This document shows positions 1-9,071 of a stretch of 64,000 nt of DNA, one piece after another. Made by a program: the position numbers and the translations under genes. The notes under the pieces were generated by a model, which searched no databases, was not told the origin of the DNA, and was given only the letters and a program-made list of their open reading frames with translations. Source of the DNA: Halobium salinum (lineage in GTDB: Archaea; Halobacteriota; Halobacteria; Halobacteriales; Haloferacaceae); NCBI RefSeq assembly GCF_026586625.1, contig NZ_JAODIW010000005.1, forward strand, positions 248,001 through 312,000, given 5' to 3'. Each line of letters begins with the position of its first letter. Positions within the stretch are counted from its first letter, which is position 1.

Positions 1-1
1 G

Positions 2-556
2 GAACAGGACCTGTTCTCGAACATCGACACCCGGATTGCGAGTCGTCTTCGCGCCCGGACGCGGATTCAGTTCGACTACTACCGGGACGACGAACTCATG
101 TCCATTCTCAACGACCGTGCTCGGTGGGGACTCCGCGAAGAAGCAGTTGGTCGGGAGCAGATTAAGCGGATAGCTCGGGCGTCCGGCGGGGACGCACGGG
201 TTGCTATCGGAATCCTTCGGACAGCGGCACAGCGGGCGACTGACCGTGGAGATGTTTCGATTACGGACGCGGTGATTCGTGAGTCGGTTCCGGAAGCAGA
301 AGCGGAAATCCGTCAGAAGAACATTGAGCAGTTGACCGAGGACCAGCGCCTCATCTACGAGATTCTGTCGGAGCACGACGAGCTCGCGTCCGGGGACCTG
401 TACGAACTGTATGAGGCGCGGGCGTCGGACCCGAAGACGAAGCGGATGGTGCGAAACTACCTCCAGAAGATGGCGCACTACAATCTGGTTGTCGCAGACG
501 GGGAAGCGAGAGGGCGAACGTACCGGGTGGTTAGTCCGGCAGCTTCGGCGTCATAA
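2..556 (+). CDS. cdc6: Orc1/Cdc6 replication initiator, C-terminal part
   Basis: Partial gene entering from the left edge; the frame is open from base 2, so the AAA+ ATPase core (Walker A/B) lies outside. The visible 184 residues carry the end of the AAA+ lid, with the typical phrase SGGDARVAIGILRTAAQRA, followed by the winged-helix DNA-binding domain (about the last 85 residues, from LTEDQRLIYEIL to the end). Family knowledge: Orc1/Cdc6 proteins bind origin recognition boxes and help load MCM. Haloarchaea carry many paralogues, often one per replicon, so this copy need not serve the main origin. Any linked origin would be expected upstream, outside the window. The family is clear; which paralogue it is cannot be told. 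Confidence 0.93.
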   Translation, partial: EQDLFSNIDTRIASRLRARTRIQFDYYRDDELMSILNDRARWGLREEAVGREQIKRIARASGGDARVAIGILRTAAQRATDRGDVSITDAVIRESVPEAEAEIRQKNIEQLTEDQRLIYEILSEHDELASGDLYELYEARASDPKTKRMVRNYLQKMAHYNLVVADGEARGRTYRVVSPAASAS

Positions 557-585
557 TACCGATTTTCATATGTGTATCTCCGGGG

Positions 586-1182
586 CTACGGGAGGGATTT
601 GGCGGCGTTCTGGAGTTCTTCTTCGTCGCGCCATTCCAGGCACCGGCCACCCGTCAGCAACATCTTGGTATGAGAGGCGGCCATTCCGTTGTCGAACCGT
701 TCGCGTTCCACATCCTCATCTCTGTACCGTCGCTTCAGAACCCAGACCTTCTCCCGGTACGACGGTGCGAACAGTAACCCGAGTTCCCACACGTATCCTC
801 CGTCAAAGTCCTCCAGTACGGCGACGATGTCCGTTGCGCGTCCGCACAGGATGTCGAACACCCGGGTCCACAACTTGATGTCCTCGCGTGTCAACCCGAA
901 ATCCTCCAGCCGAGTTGCGACTGCATCCTCCCGTTCGCCAAGGAGATTACATACCGTCATTCGCCGTGTTGCAGCTCCGGTTTCACCACCGGCACCGACG
1001 ATTAGGTAGCGGCGGTCGTGGCCCTTGATGCGACGCATCTCCTCGCCGTTCACCACGTCTTTGACGCGCTGGTGTTCGGTCGGCGTGAGACTGATGTCCG
1101 TTATCCCGTCAAGTATCTCGGACTCTGTTGGGATGTCGTCCCTAGCCTCCTCTGTTTCCGATGCCGTTTCGTCTTCGTCCAT
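586..1182 (-). CDS. Unknown protein, nucleoside-deoxyribosyltransferase-like fold possible
   Basis: A 198-residue acidic protein whose ATG sits about 20 nt downstream of a TATA-like GTTAAACG (minus strand). I do not recognise it with certainty. An acidic N-terminus (1-35) leads into a possible alpha/beta core. The stretch DIVAVLEDFDGGYVWELG (about residues 117-134) resembles the nucleotide-binding/catalytic loop of nucleoside 2-deoxyribosyltransferase and TIR/SLOG-like proteins, where the Glu of WELG is catalytic; this is resemblance by eye only. It is transcribed divergently from the winged-helix gene at 1282, which may regulate it. A defence or nucleotide-sensing role is conceivable but unproven. 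Confidence 0.6.
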   Translation of the reverse strand: MDEDETASETEEARDDIPTESEILDGITDISLTPTEHQRVKDVVNGEEMRRIKGHDRRYLIVGAGGETGAATRRMTVCNLLGEREDAVATRLEDFGLTREDIKLWTRVFDILCGRATDIVAVLEDFDGGYVWELGLLFAPSYREKVWVLKRRYRDEDVERERFDNGMAASHTKMLLTGGRCLEWRDEEELQNAAKSLP

Positions 1183-1281
1183 TAACCAGTCGTACTATCG
1201 TTTAACGCATGAACCCTTGATTCGATGCCCAATTAGTTGCGGTAGTAGTTGCGCTTTAACCTCAGTTGAGTGCGAGTGTTT

Positions 1282-1743
1282 ATGGTGATGGGAGCGAAAG
1301 AGGAAGGCATGAGACCGCAAGCGGAAGTGGGTAAGGACGGTCGCGGGGCGGATAGTGAGGAGTCTGATTTCGATACGTGGCGTGCGCTCCAACGAGTTGT
1401 CGACAAGAAGCGTGCGGACATTCTCGCTGACATCGTGGGGCATCCGAAAGGAGCACCAACCGTTGAGGAACTGGACTACATGAACCCCCCGCTGAGCGAG
1501 GATTCAATTCGCCGCCACCTGAAGACGTTGGAAAATGTCGGCGTGGTTCGGGTCCGTGAGTTCGAGACGGGGAATCGTGTCCGAGGGTATCCGTACCAGT
1601 TCTTCGAGCTCACTTCGGAGGCGCGGGAGTTGTTCGATCAGAACGGGTTGTTCCCGAAGGAGGCATGGAGGCGTCAGTACGATGCTGTCGAGAAGACCGG
1701 TCGGATCGAAGACGTCGAGTCCATGCCTCGACCGGACCACTAA
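1282..1743 (+). CDS. Winged-helix transcriptional regulator (PadR/ArsR-like)
   Basis: Small cytoplasmic DNA-binding protein. Residues about 25-110 form a winged helix: ADILADIVGHPKGAPTVEEL is the first helix pair, SEDSIRRHLKTLENVGVVRV is the recognition helix and wing, and YPYQFFELTSEARELF is the terminal helix. The start is uncertain: ATG codons lie at 1282, 1288 and 1309 and a GTG at 1270. The TATA-like GCTTTAACC near 1250-1258 favours 1282 or 1288 as a leaderless start. It is head-to-head with the unknown gene at 586-1182, sharing an intergenic space of about 100 bp, so it may control both. The ligand is unknown. Confidence 0.75.
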   Translation: MVMGAKEEGMRPQAEVGKDGRGADSEESDFDTWRALQRVVDKKRADILADIVGHPKGAPTVEELDYMNPPLSEDSIRRHLKTLENVGVVRVREFETGNRVRGYPYQFFELTSEARELFDQNGLFPKEAWRRQYDAVEKTGRIEDVESMPRPDH

Positions 1744-1928
1744 ACCCCCCAGGATTCTGCTTGTTCGACCCCGGTGGCTAACTATCGGTATGAGGTTTGA
1801 CCGGGGCCGTGTTCGGCGAGCGACTGCGTTTTTGTTTCTCGACGTGATCTGTGAGGCTTCGCAGGTCAGCCCGGAATCATCGGATTGAAGCAAGCGGTCA
1901 TGAAAGCTATTCACACACAGCCACGCCG

Positions 1929-2676
1929 ATGAGTGAACCAGACCAGTCGCCAACGGTAGACCGCCTGACGAATCTCCTTGACGAGGGAGACTCCGAGAAG
2001 ATCGTGACCCATCTGGACCGGCTCGACGCGGCTGATGCGAAGACTCGCAGGCGTGCGCTACGGGCGGTTCGAGATGTCGCTGCAGAGCCGCCACGCTCCT
2101 TCGAAGAACTCGCTGAACCCACTTTCGAAGTTCCTGACCGACGAGGACCGCGCTGTCAGATTGACGACCGCGAAACTGTTCGTTACCTTGGCGAAGTCAG
2201 AGCCGAGGGCCGTCCTCCCCGCTGTCGACGCGCTCGCCGAGCGCCTGGCCGACGACGAAGAGTTCTACTACGTCCGGGCGCGGAGTGCCGAAGCACTCGG
2301 CTACCTTGCGGTCGAAGCGCCCGAAGCAGTCACCAGCCCGGAAACACTGGCCGACTTCCGCATCGGGCTCAGATTCGACGAACCCGAAGTCAGAGCAAAG
2401 CTGGCGAAGGCGTTAGCGTACGTCGCACTCGGGAATCCAAGGAGGCTTCGCCACCAAGTGTCCTCGCTAACCGAACACCTCGACGACGAGAACGAACTCG
2501 TCCGGTATCACCTCTGTACAGCGCTGGTGGTCGTCGGGTGTGAGTACCCGGCGAAGCTAGCCGAGGCAGCGGAGCCACTGCAGGAGCGGCTTGCTGATGA
2601 AAACCCGTAGGTCCAGGGGTGTGTTTACCGCAGGCGAATGCGTCGAGATTGTCGTCTCTGCATTGATTCCGCCTGA
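1929..2676 (+). pseudogene. HEAT-repeat protein, frameshifted and with an internal stop
   Basis: The N-terminal part from ATG 1929 reads MSEPDQSPTVDRLTNLL and continues as alpha-helical HEAT-type repeats to about 2112 (EELAEP). The match then jumps to the +1 frame (LSKFLTDEDRAVRLTTAKLF) and continues through three or four repeats to a TAG at 2608. Past that stop the same frame continues briefly (VQG...) to a TGA at 2674, where a repeat would be expected to go on. The simplest reading is one gene with a frameshift near 2105-2120 and a Tyr-to-stop change (ENP-stop-VQG in place of ENPYVQG). HEAT-repeat proteins are protein-interaction scaffolds; the partner is unknown. A sequencing error could explain the frameshift but would have to coincide with the stop. 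Confidence 0.72.
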
Positions 2677-3618
2677 CTAAGTGACTTATTCCTCGCTGGG
2701 TTCGCCGATTGGGAGTGGCAACGCTCTGTAAGAGCACCAAAAATCCGTGCAATATCCCATACTCACTCGATTATCTCGTTCAGAATAGGCCGGAGTTGAG
2801 TACTTCGTTAGGAATTAGAACCCGAACCGGCGGAGACTCGACCCAAAACTGGCCTATCCTCCGAAACTGTGGAACTTCACCAGCGGACCAAGTCAGTATA
2901 GCAGTTTGTAGTTTATCAAGCGAAGATTGGCCCGGTATCGGGCCCCTCACCGGTTCTACCCCTAGAACCCCAGCAAAAGTCTGCACACGTGATTAGCACG
3001 ATAATCACGTGTGCGTGAGGGTCAATCGACGCTGTCGGGCGGTCACGAACGGATGGATTCGACGGGACGCCTCTCCTGGGGCAGAACGGTCTCTTCGAGC
3101 GATTCCACCGACCGACGGCGCCGAGTGCTCGGCCTTCGGGTCCGGCCGTGCGACCACGGTACGAAGTTCGTTCCTCGAATCCGACGGGTTGCGCTTCCCC
3201 TCCAGGAGTTCCCGTCTTCTCGGTCCGACGCGAGAACGGCCCCACCCCCGGGGCGTCGTCGGTGATGTGCGACGGGCCCGACGGAAACCCCCGATTCGAC
3301 CGGAAGCCACGCGATGAGTGGGGGTCGCCGCCGAGGCACCCGGTCGCGACCGAGCGGACGCTCGATGGAGTTGCTCGAACACGATACGGAACGGCGTGCT
3401 GGTGTCCGCCTCGGGTCTGGATGCGTCACAAATCCCCGGGACTTCGAGCGCCCCGTGTACGGTAACGTCAAGCAGCGGCAGTACGTCCGGAACGGAGTCG
3501 ACCCCGTTCGCGTCACGCCTCGGGGCCAAGCCCCGAGGCACTCATATCGCGCATCAGTAGACTGCGGTCTGGGAATCTGCCAGTGAATTCGAGGAGACGT
3601 CGATTCACCGAGGCGAAC
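2677..3618. other. Non-coding stretch of about 940 bp
   Basis: No frame here has convincing haloarchaeal coding character: candidate peptides are rich in Arg, Pro and Ser and lack acidic bias. The first third (2690-2920) is less GC-rich than the rest. The stretch holds a run of three perfect hairpins at 2929-3014, described separately. It lies between the decayed HEAT gene and the nucleoside-recognition gene and may mark the edge of an accessory segment. Confidence 0.6.
2929..3014. repeat. Three consecutive perfect inverted repeats
   Basis: Seen directly: GGCCCG (2929-2934) with CGGGCC (2939-2944), 4-nt loop; GGTTCTA (2952-2958) with TAGAACC (2963-2969), loop CCCC; and GCACACGTGATTA (2983-2995) with TAATCACGTGTGC (3002-3014), 6-nt loop. 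Such a chain could fold as a structured RNA or cruciform, act as a recombination site or element end, or bind a dimeric regulator (the third contains CACGTG). No long T-tract follows on the plus strand, so it does not look like a simple terminator. Confidence 0.7.
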
Positions 3619-4629
3619 TCACAACGGGAGTGGAATCCACAGTACGGTGGCGACCGCCACCCCGATCCACACGACTTTCAGCGCCGTGTTCACCGCGACC
3701 ACTTTCGAACCGAACTCCGCTCCCCAGATGCCGTACTGGAACGGAATCGAGCGCTTGAACGTCGAGAACGCGAAGGAGACGATACCACCGACGAGCATCG
3801 TCGCCACGGCCTGCCGTGGAGTGAACTCCACGCCGACCAGCGGGGAGATGGTCGCCGCTCCCGCCGTGGTGTCGAGCGCGAAGACGGCGACGACGGGGAT
3901 CGCCGCGCCTGGGAGCCCGACGACGGTCGCAAGTGGGTCCGCCAGTTCGGTGAGGGCTGTGAGGTCCGTCGTTCGGGTGAGGACCACGACGAGAGTGTAG
4001 ACGACGGCGAGTCGAGGAACGATGCGCCGAAGCTTCGGGAGTGTGCGACCCCACGCCTCGCGGACGACCGCAAGAGGGGTGTCGGCACTCTCATCGGGTG
4101 CATCGCCGTCGGCCGTGACCGTCGCCGAACGGTCGTCGTCAGGCGGTGAGAGCAGGAGCGCTCCGGCGACGACACCGGTGAGCGTGATACAGAGCGCGAC
4201 GAACGCCCGCGCCCCGACGTACAGGAACCCCACGTGAAGGCCGAGAATCGGCAGGAGTACCGGCAGGTAGAACGTGAAGATGTGCTGTACGAAGCCGAAG
4301 AACGTGTTGATAGTGACGGCGACGAGCGTCTCCCGGTCGTCGAGTGCGCCCGACTCGCGGAACTCCGCGAGCATCCCGTAGCCGGCGGTCGTGGAGGCAG
4401 CGGTCGTCAAAATGGCTGTCCCCACCTCGTCGGGGAGATTCGCTGGACCAGTGAGGAACCGCGAGAGCCCGGCGACCCGCTCAACGAGGCCGAAGCCGAC
4501 GGCGAGGTTCGCGAAGAACACTCCCACTCCGATGAGGAGGACTATCCGTGCGACTCTGGGAAGCACCTCGGCCATGACCGGGAGGAGTGCACTCGGCTGT
4601 ACTTGAACCGCGACCACCACGGGACTCAC
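3619..4629 (-). CDS. Nucleoside recognition GATE-domain membrane protein
   Basis: A 336-residue polytopic membrane protein with about eight hydrophobic segments. Paired Gate-type halves surround residues 85-130 (LTTAASTTAGYGMLAEF) and 245-300 (FALDTTAGAATISPL), separated by a charged cytoplasmic loop (about 165-195). The repeated small-residue/Thr motif TTAG..A in both halves is typical of the nucleoside-recognition (Gate) family related to spore maturation proteins SpmA/SpmB and to concentrative nucleoside transporters. The transported or sensed ligand is unknown. It stands alone, followed by the convergently unrelated thioesterase gene on the same strand. The family call is good, the role is not. 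Confidence 0.78.
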   Translation of the reverse strand: MSPVVVAVQVQPSALLPVMAEVLPRVARIVLLIGVGVFFANLAVGFGLVERVAGLSRFLTGPANLPDEVGTAILTTAASTTAGYGMLAEFRESGALDDRETLVAVTINTFFGFVQHIFTFYLPVLLPILGLHVGFLYVGARAFVALCITLTGVVAGALLLSPPDDDRSATVTADGDAPDESADTPLAVVREAWGRTLPKLRRIVPRLAVVYTLVVVLTRTTDLTALTELADPLATVVGLPGAAIPVVAVFALDTTAGAATISPLVGVEFTPRQAVATMLVGGIVSFAFSTFKRSIPFQYGIWGAEFGSKVVAVNTALKVVWIGVAVATVLWIPLPL

Positions 4630-4708
4630 GGGTGTCGCTCAGGCACGAGGAGGAAAGTCTGCATCGGTCCGTAGCGTACTCGGTCGCATCCCAACCGTCC
4701 GGAGTTAC

Positions 4709-5152
4709 TCAATCGCTGTTCTCGCCGGAGAGGGCGGCGTTCCGAAGGGTCTCACACTCGTCGGTCTCGACGTCGAGATCCGGGACTGCGACCGGGGTCC
4801 CCTCTTCGTCGACGGCGACGAAGACGAAGTACGCGTCCGTCGTCTGCTCTCGTTCGCCAGTCCGTGGATTCTCGTGGAACGCTTGAATCCGAACGCGAAT
4901 GCTACTCTCCCCGGTCGCGTACGCGTACGCGCTAATCACACAGGTGTCACCCTGTGGAACCGGACGTCTGAAATCGAGGTCGCTGACGTGGGCGGTCACG
5001 CACGTATCGCCGGCGTGGCGCATCGCAGACATCGCGCCGATTTCGTCCATCCAGTGCATGATGTTCCCCCCGTGGGCGCTCCCGTAGTTGTTGGTGTCGT
5101 TAGGTTGGATGCGCTCTCTGTTCTCCATGTGGGTCTCGCTGATACTCGCCAC
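4709..5152 (-). CDS. Acyl-CoA thioesterase (hotdog fold, YciA/ACOT type)
   Basis: Hydrolyses acyl-CoA to free acid and CoA in the cytoplasm. The 147-residue protein has the single hotdog domain layout: N-terminal strand with NDTNNYGSAHGGNIMHWMDE (about 18-37; N, H, G and D match the ACOT active-site loop around the hot-dog helix), then THV/TAHVSDLDFRRPVPQGD (about 53-71), then the final strands with TDAYFVFVAVDEEGTPV. Length fits the family. ATG 5152 gives a short polar N-terminus. Neighbours give no pathway; substrate chain length cannot be read. Confidence 0.88.
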   Translation of the reverse strand: MASISETHMENRERIQPNDTNNYGSAHGGNIMHWMDEIGAMSAMRHAGDTCVTAHVSDLDFRRPVPQGDTCVISAYAYATGESSIRVRIQAFHENPRTGEREQTTDAYFVFVAVDEEGTPVAVPDLDVETDECETLRNAALSGENSD

Positions 5153-5778
5153 GATTGGTGTACGGCTCCGTCCGGTGACTCTTTAACCCGTTTGGCTCCT
5201 CCGCTCGGAGACGGTGGCGGTCAGGTATCGACGACACGTGCGATACGCCGTCGAAGGGACCCGAGTCCGAGCCGTTCTTCTTCGGAGGAGGCCGCCGACC
5301 GACTCACGGATGCCGACGACGACGTCACGCTCCGAGTTCACACAGTCGGCGTGGCGTCGGCCTGGGGTCGATGGTGTCCGGAGACACGCGCCGATGGACA
5401 TCGAAGCAGCCTACCGCTACGACAGTCAGTCGCCACCCCCACGTGACATCGATAGATAGGCGAAGCTCAAAGTGAAATTATAAAGATACATCGAGCTCGC
5501 GGACTAATTGGATGACAGAGGGATAAGCGAGCGTCCCCGCCGCCAGTTCCGCACACACGAGAACGACGTGGACACGCTCTAGGAGTGCCCGTATTTTGGT
5601 GAGTAGAGTGCGCATCGATGCCTGTGCTCGCGTCCCGATAATTGCTGTTTCAGCCGCTCTGCTGGACACACGGCACGCGTGTAGCGCAGTATCTCCATCC
5701 CAGCAGAGCGCGATAGCAGCCAACACCGCTGTGCCTCTCAATCGATAGAACTTACGTCCATTTCCGTCCAGTGGGAGT

Positions 5779-7020
5779 ATGACCAATGTCGAACCGGCCG
5801 GGACACGTCGGCTCGGCACGCTTCTGACGTGGCGAGTCGCGACTATCGCGTCCGGATGGCTGATGCTTCTGTTCGTCGGAGCCTATCTGATCACGCCAGC
5901 CAGCATCCTCCCGCTGGTGATGGCAGACCTCGGCACCACCGAGGCCGTGTCCGCCGCGCTCGTCTCGATGCCACAGGTGACCGCGACGGTAGTCGGGATT
6001 CCGGTCGGCATGTATCTCGACCGCGTCGAAACTCGAACGGTCGTCCCGGCCGCAGCAGCCGTTCTTTTCCTGGGTAGTGCTGGGGACTGGGTCGCTGCCA
6101 GCGGAGGAGACGTCTGGTTGCTGGTTGCCTCGCGGCTGTTCGCGGGCGCTGGGATGTTCGTTCTGTGGGTTGTCAGTATCAACATCGCCTCGAGTGCGTT
6201 CCCACCCGACCGGCGGGCAACGGCGACATCGGTGACCATATCGGGTTACCCGGCAGGGTACGCACTCGGCCAGTTCGGGGCCCCACGCATCGCCGAGGTC
6301 GTCGGCTGGCCGGGAGTGTTTCCGGTCTTCGGCGGCGCGGTGGTGGTACTGTCGCTCGCGTTTTACGTCGCGGCAGGCAACGTCTCTCGGTTCGATAGAT
6401 CGCCCGAACCGCCGAGTCTAGCCGATTTCAAGCGGGTGTTCGCAGACCGAAACGTCTGGATGATAGTCGTCGTCACCCTTCTGGGCTACTCGCTGTACAT
6501 GATGTTCAACTCGTGGATGCCGACGTACATCACCCGCCGGTTCGGCGTCTCTTTGGCAGAGAGTGGCACGTTCGTCGCGCTGTTCCCGCTGGTCGGTGTC
6601 TTTGCTCGGCCCGTAGGGGGGTGGCTCTCGGACGCGGTGTTAGGTCAACGACGACGTCCCGTCTTTGCCGTCGCTTTCCTTGGTACGACTGTGCTGGCGG
6701 TCGCCATGTTCTACAGCACGACGATCGCGGTGCTGGTCTCGATGCTCGTCCTCGCAGGGGTGTTCGTCCAACTCCAGATCGGACTCATGTACCAGTTCGC
6801 ACAGGAATCGGTTCATCCCAGTGCTGCCGGGACAGCCGTTTCGCTCGCGAGCGTAGCGGGGTGGTTGGGGTCGTTCGTCGCCCCCGTCGTAGCCGGGAAA
6901 CTGGTCGCCACCACTGGAACCTACGCCGCAGTGTTCGGATTCGCAATCGGCCTGGGAGCGATGGGGGTGGTCACTGTCTGGCAGATGGCCGAATCCGGTG
7001 TGGCGACGGTGCCTGCTTGA
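5779..7020 (+). CDS. MFS transporter (CynX/NimT-like)
   Basis: A 413-residue, twelve-helix major facilitator. The degenerate motif A GMYLDRVETR lies between helices 2 and 3 (residues 77-86), and its repeat GGWLSDAVLGQRRR lies between helices 8 and 9. The N-terminal tail is short and cytoplasmic. Related proteins export or import small organic anions or drugs; the substrate is not evident. It is followed after about 320 nt by a convergent flavoprotein gene, so it is monocistronic. The 5' region 5460-5778 shows no gene. Annotation as MFS is secure, subfamily tentative. Confidence 0.88.
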   Translation: MTNVEPAGTRRLGTLLTWRVATIASGWLMLLFVGAYLITPASILPLVMADLGTTEAVSAALVSMPQVTATVVGIPVGMYLDRVETRTVVPAAAAVLFLGSAGDWVAASGGDVWLLVASRLFAGAGMFVLWVVSINIASSAFPPDRRATATSVTISGYPAGYALGQFGAPRIAEVVGWPGVFPVFGGAVVVLSLAFYVAAGNVSRFDRSPEPPSLADFKRVFADRNVWMIVVVTLLGYSLYMMFNSWMPTYITRRFGVSLAESGTFVALFPLVGVFARPVGGWLSDAVLGQRRRPVFAVAFLGTTVLAVAMFYSTTIAVLVSMLVLAGVFVQLQIGLMYQFAQESVHPSAAGTAVSLASVAGWLGSFVAPVVAGKLVATTGTYAAVFGFAIGLGAMGVVTVWQMAESGVATVPA

Positions 7021-7343
7021 CTCCGTCGACGGACGTCGCGGGCGAGTCTCAGAGACAGACCGTCGGCTGTTACCACGTCTCGCTCGTAACGTACGACACT
7101 GATTGCCGTTCCGAGTCCCGAGCGGTTCGAAGGTGTTCTCCGATTGAGGACATCGCTACCAGCGACTCGAGGCCTTCTCACGGCATCGTGGTCGGCGACG
7201 AACTGAGTGTCGCCGAACTCGAATCCGCAGTCGACGTGGAGGTCCGCAGTTTCCACTCCTGACTGGAAGAGAGGGGCTGTATCCCTTCCTGCGCTCCGGT
7301 CAACCGCTTACTGAGAAAGGGGCGCTCAGGCTCGCTCTTTCGG
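7021..7343. other. Convergent intergenic region, nothing recognised
   Basis: About 320 bp between the 3' ends of the MFS gene and the flavoprotein gene. Possible reading frames here run into the MFS gene and have no protein-like composition. No clear hairpin/T-run terminator was seen. Confidence 0.5.
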
Positions 7344-8843
7344 CTAATACTTGCGTCGATCGGCGGGAATGCCGAGTTCGTCGTTGAACGCGTCGTCCAC
7401 AGCGTCCCGAGCGTCACGCCACTCGAAGAAGCCGTCACGAGTTGCCGGATACTCGCCGTAGAGTCGTTCGTACTTCTCGGCGTATCTTCGGGTCCGGACG
7501 AAGTCGAGGAGCGTTCGACCCACCGCTCGCTTCGTGGTGTCGAGTTCCTCCAAACGGTCGTCGCTGACCAGCGACAGCGCGTTCTGCACCACGCCACTCG
7601 CGAGGCGGATGGCGCTCCGAACGCCGAGTGAGTTACCCTCGGAGGAGACAACGTCCGCGATCGCATCTTCGGGCAGGAGGGCGACCGCCGCACGCACGTT
7701 CTCCATCCCGACCTGCGACGCGGCGATATTGTAGGGGTCCTTGACCGCGGTGCGCGTCCCGAGGCCGTGCTCGACATACACGAAGTAGTTGTGAGCCCAG
7801 AGGTCCGCTTCCGAGATAAAGCCGTCTTCGTCGTCGCGAACCGCCGCCGCGCCGTGTTTCCCGGCAGAATAGCCGGTGACGGCGGCCCCTCTGATTCCCT
7901 TCCCCGTAATCGGGTGCGTGGTGCCGGCATTACAGCCGACCGTGATGTACCCGGGTGCGACCATCGAGTCCAGTGGCCGTCGAAGGGCGAGCGCGGCACC
8001 CAGTTTGTTGGCCCCGCCGTTCACGGTGTCGAGGTCCGCGCCGTCGAATTCGGGCCGCCCCTCGAGGTCCGCTCTCAGTCGGTCGACGAGCGTGACCGGG
8101 TCCTTGTTCATCTGGAATCCCAGTCCGACGTTGATCTCGGTCGCCGTTCGCGGGAAGTACCAGATGTACCCCATCCGCTCCAGCGGTTTTCCGACGAGCG
8201 CGTTGTCGTAGGGAACGGGCGCCTGCGTGTGGAACACTTCTCGATACGCGGACCCGAACTGCTGGTAGTTGGGTTTCTCGAAGCTGGTCTCGGGCTCTGC
8301 ATCCAAGCTACCGAAGTCGACGTTGGCCATGACGCTCGACAGCGAGCCGCCGGCGTCGACGACGAGGTCGGCGGTGTACGTGACAGCTTCCCCGTCTCTG
8401 ACGGCTCGTACCCCCTCGACCTGCGCGTCCTGGAGAACGCCGTTGACGACGGTGTCGAAGTGCTGGTCGACCCCACAGGCCGCCGTCTGTTCGAGCAATC
8501 GCTGCCCGAACTCGTAACGGTCGACGACGTTACTGTGACCATCGTACGGTAGGACTTTCTTCACGTCGAGCTCCTCGTCCCACCACTCGATCCGGTCGAT
8601 GTTCCCGTCGATGAGCACGTCCTCGTCCGCCGCGATAGCGCTCATGTCGATCGGCCCGGGATACTTCTTCGAGTCGGTCGGGCTCTTCATCGCGTCGCCG
8701 CAGGCGATGTGTCCCGCCTCTTCTGCGGACTTGCGTTCGAGCTGCACGACGTCAGCCCCCCGGTCGGCGGCGGTCGCAGCCGCAAAACAGCCCGCTATGC
8801 CACCCCCGATGACGACGATTTCGTAAGCCTCGGAAACAGGCAC
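7344..8843 (-). CDS. FAD-dependent geranylgeranyl-reductase family oxidoreductase
   Basis: A 499-residue cytoplasmic or membrane-associated flavoprotein. The N-terminal Rossmann dinucleotide motif VVIGGGIAGCFAAATAADRG (about 10-29) is followed by ACGDAMKSP (about 47-55), matching the CGD signature of geranylgeranyl reductases. The second FAD motif, VGCNAGTTHPITGKGIRGA (about 303-321), corresponds to the GDAAG..NPxTGxGI loop. Family members saturate isoprenoid chains of archaeal lipids, menaquinone side chains or related substrates. The protein is about 90 residues longer than typical archaeal digeranylgeranylglycerophospholipid reductases, with a C-terminal helical extension. Haloarchaea have several paralogues, so the substrate is open. 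Confidence 0.85.
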   Translation of the reverse strand: MPVSEAYEIVVIGGGIAGCFAAATAADRGADVVQLERKSAEEAGHIACGDAMKSPTDSKKYPGPIDMSAIAADEDVLIDGNIDRIEWWDEELDVKKVLPYDGHSNVVDRYEFGQRLLEQTAACGVDQHFDTVVNGVLQDAQVEGVRAVRDGEAVTYTADLVVDAGGSLSSVMANVDFGSLDAEPETSFEKPNYQQFGSAYREVFHTQAPVPYDNALVGKPLERMGYIWYFPRTATEINVGLGFQMNKDPVTLVDRLRADLEGRPEFDGADLDTVNGGANKLGAALALRRPLDSMVAPGYITVGCNAGTTHPITGKGIRGAAVTGYSAGKHGAAAVRDDEDGFISEADLWAHNYFVYVEHGLGTRTAVKDPYNIAASQVGMENVRAAVALLPEDAIADVVSSEGNSLGVRSAIRLASGVVQNALSLVSDDRLEELDTTKRAVGRTLLDFVRTRRYAEKYERLYGEYPATRDGFFEWRDARDAVDDAFNDELGIPADRRKY

Positions 8844-9071
8844 GATATTCGGATAAAGACCCCATCCTACTTACGTTCACTTCTTCCGTACAGGCGGGCG
8901 TGTGAGCGGACAACTCCAGTAGTGAATTACAGTTCTGCGGGTACAAGGAGGCGAGTGCCTCGGGGCGCGTCCCAGAAATGTTTCACAAGCGCTCTACGGC
9001 TCGATTCCGCTCTCAACGCCGACTCGTCACTGTATCACACGAGGGGCGCCGGGTGTTCGAGAGCCTGCGGC

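Noticed and set aside
2810-2870. tRNA-like GGTTCGGGTTCTAATTCC on the minus strand
   Set aside because: The T-loop consensus is broken and no cloverleaf can be drawn around it.
5478-5819. 113-residue minus-strand frame upstream of the MFS gene
   Set aside because: Overlaps the MFS start, is not acidic, and matches no family; promoter space is more likely.
6921-7256. 111-residue minus-strand frame between MFS and flavoprotein
   Set aside because: Overlaps the 3' end of the MFS gene and lacks domain motifs or promoter.
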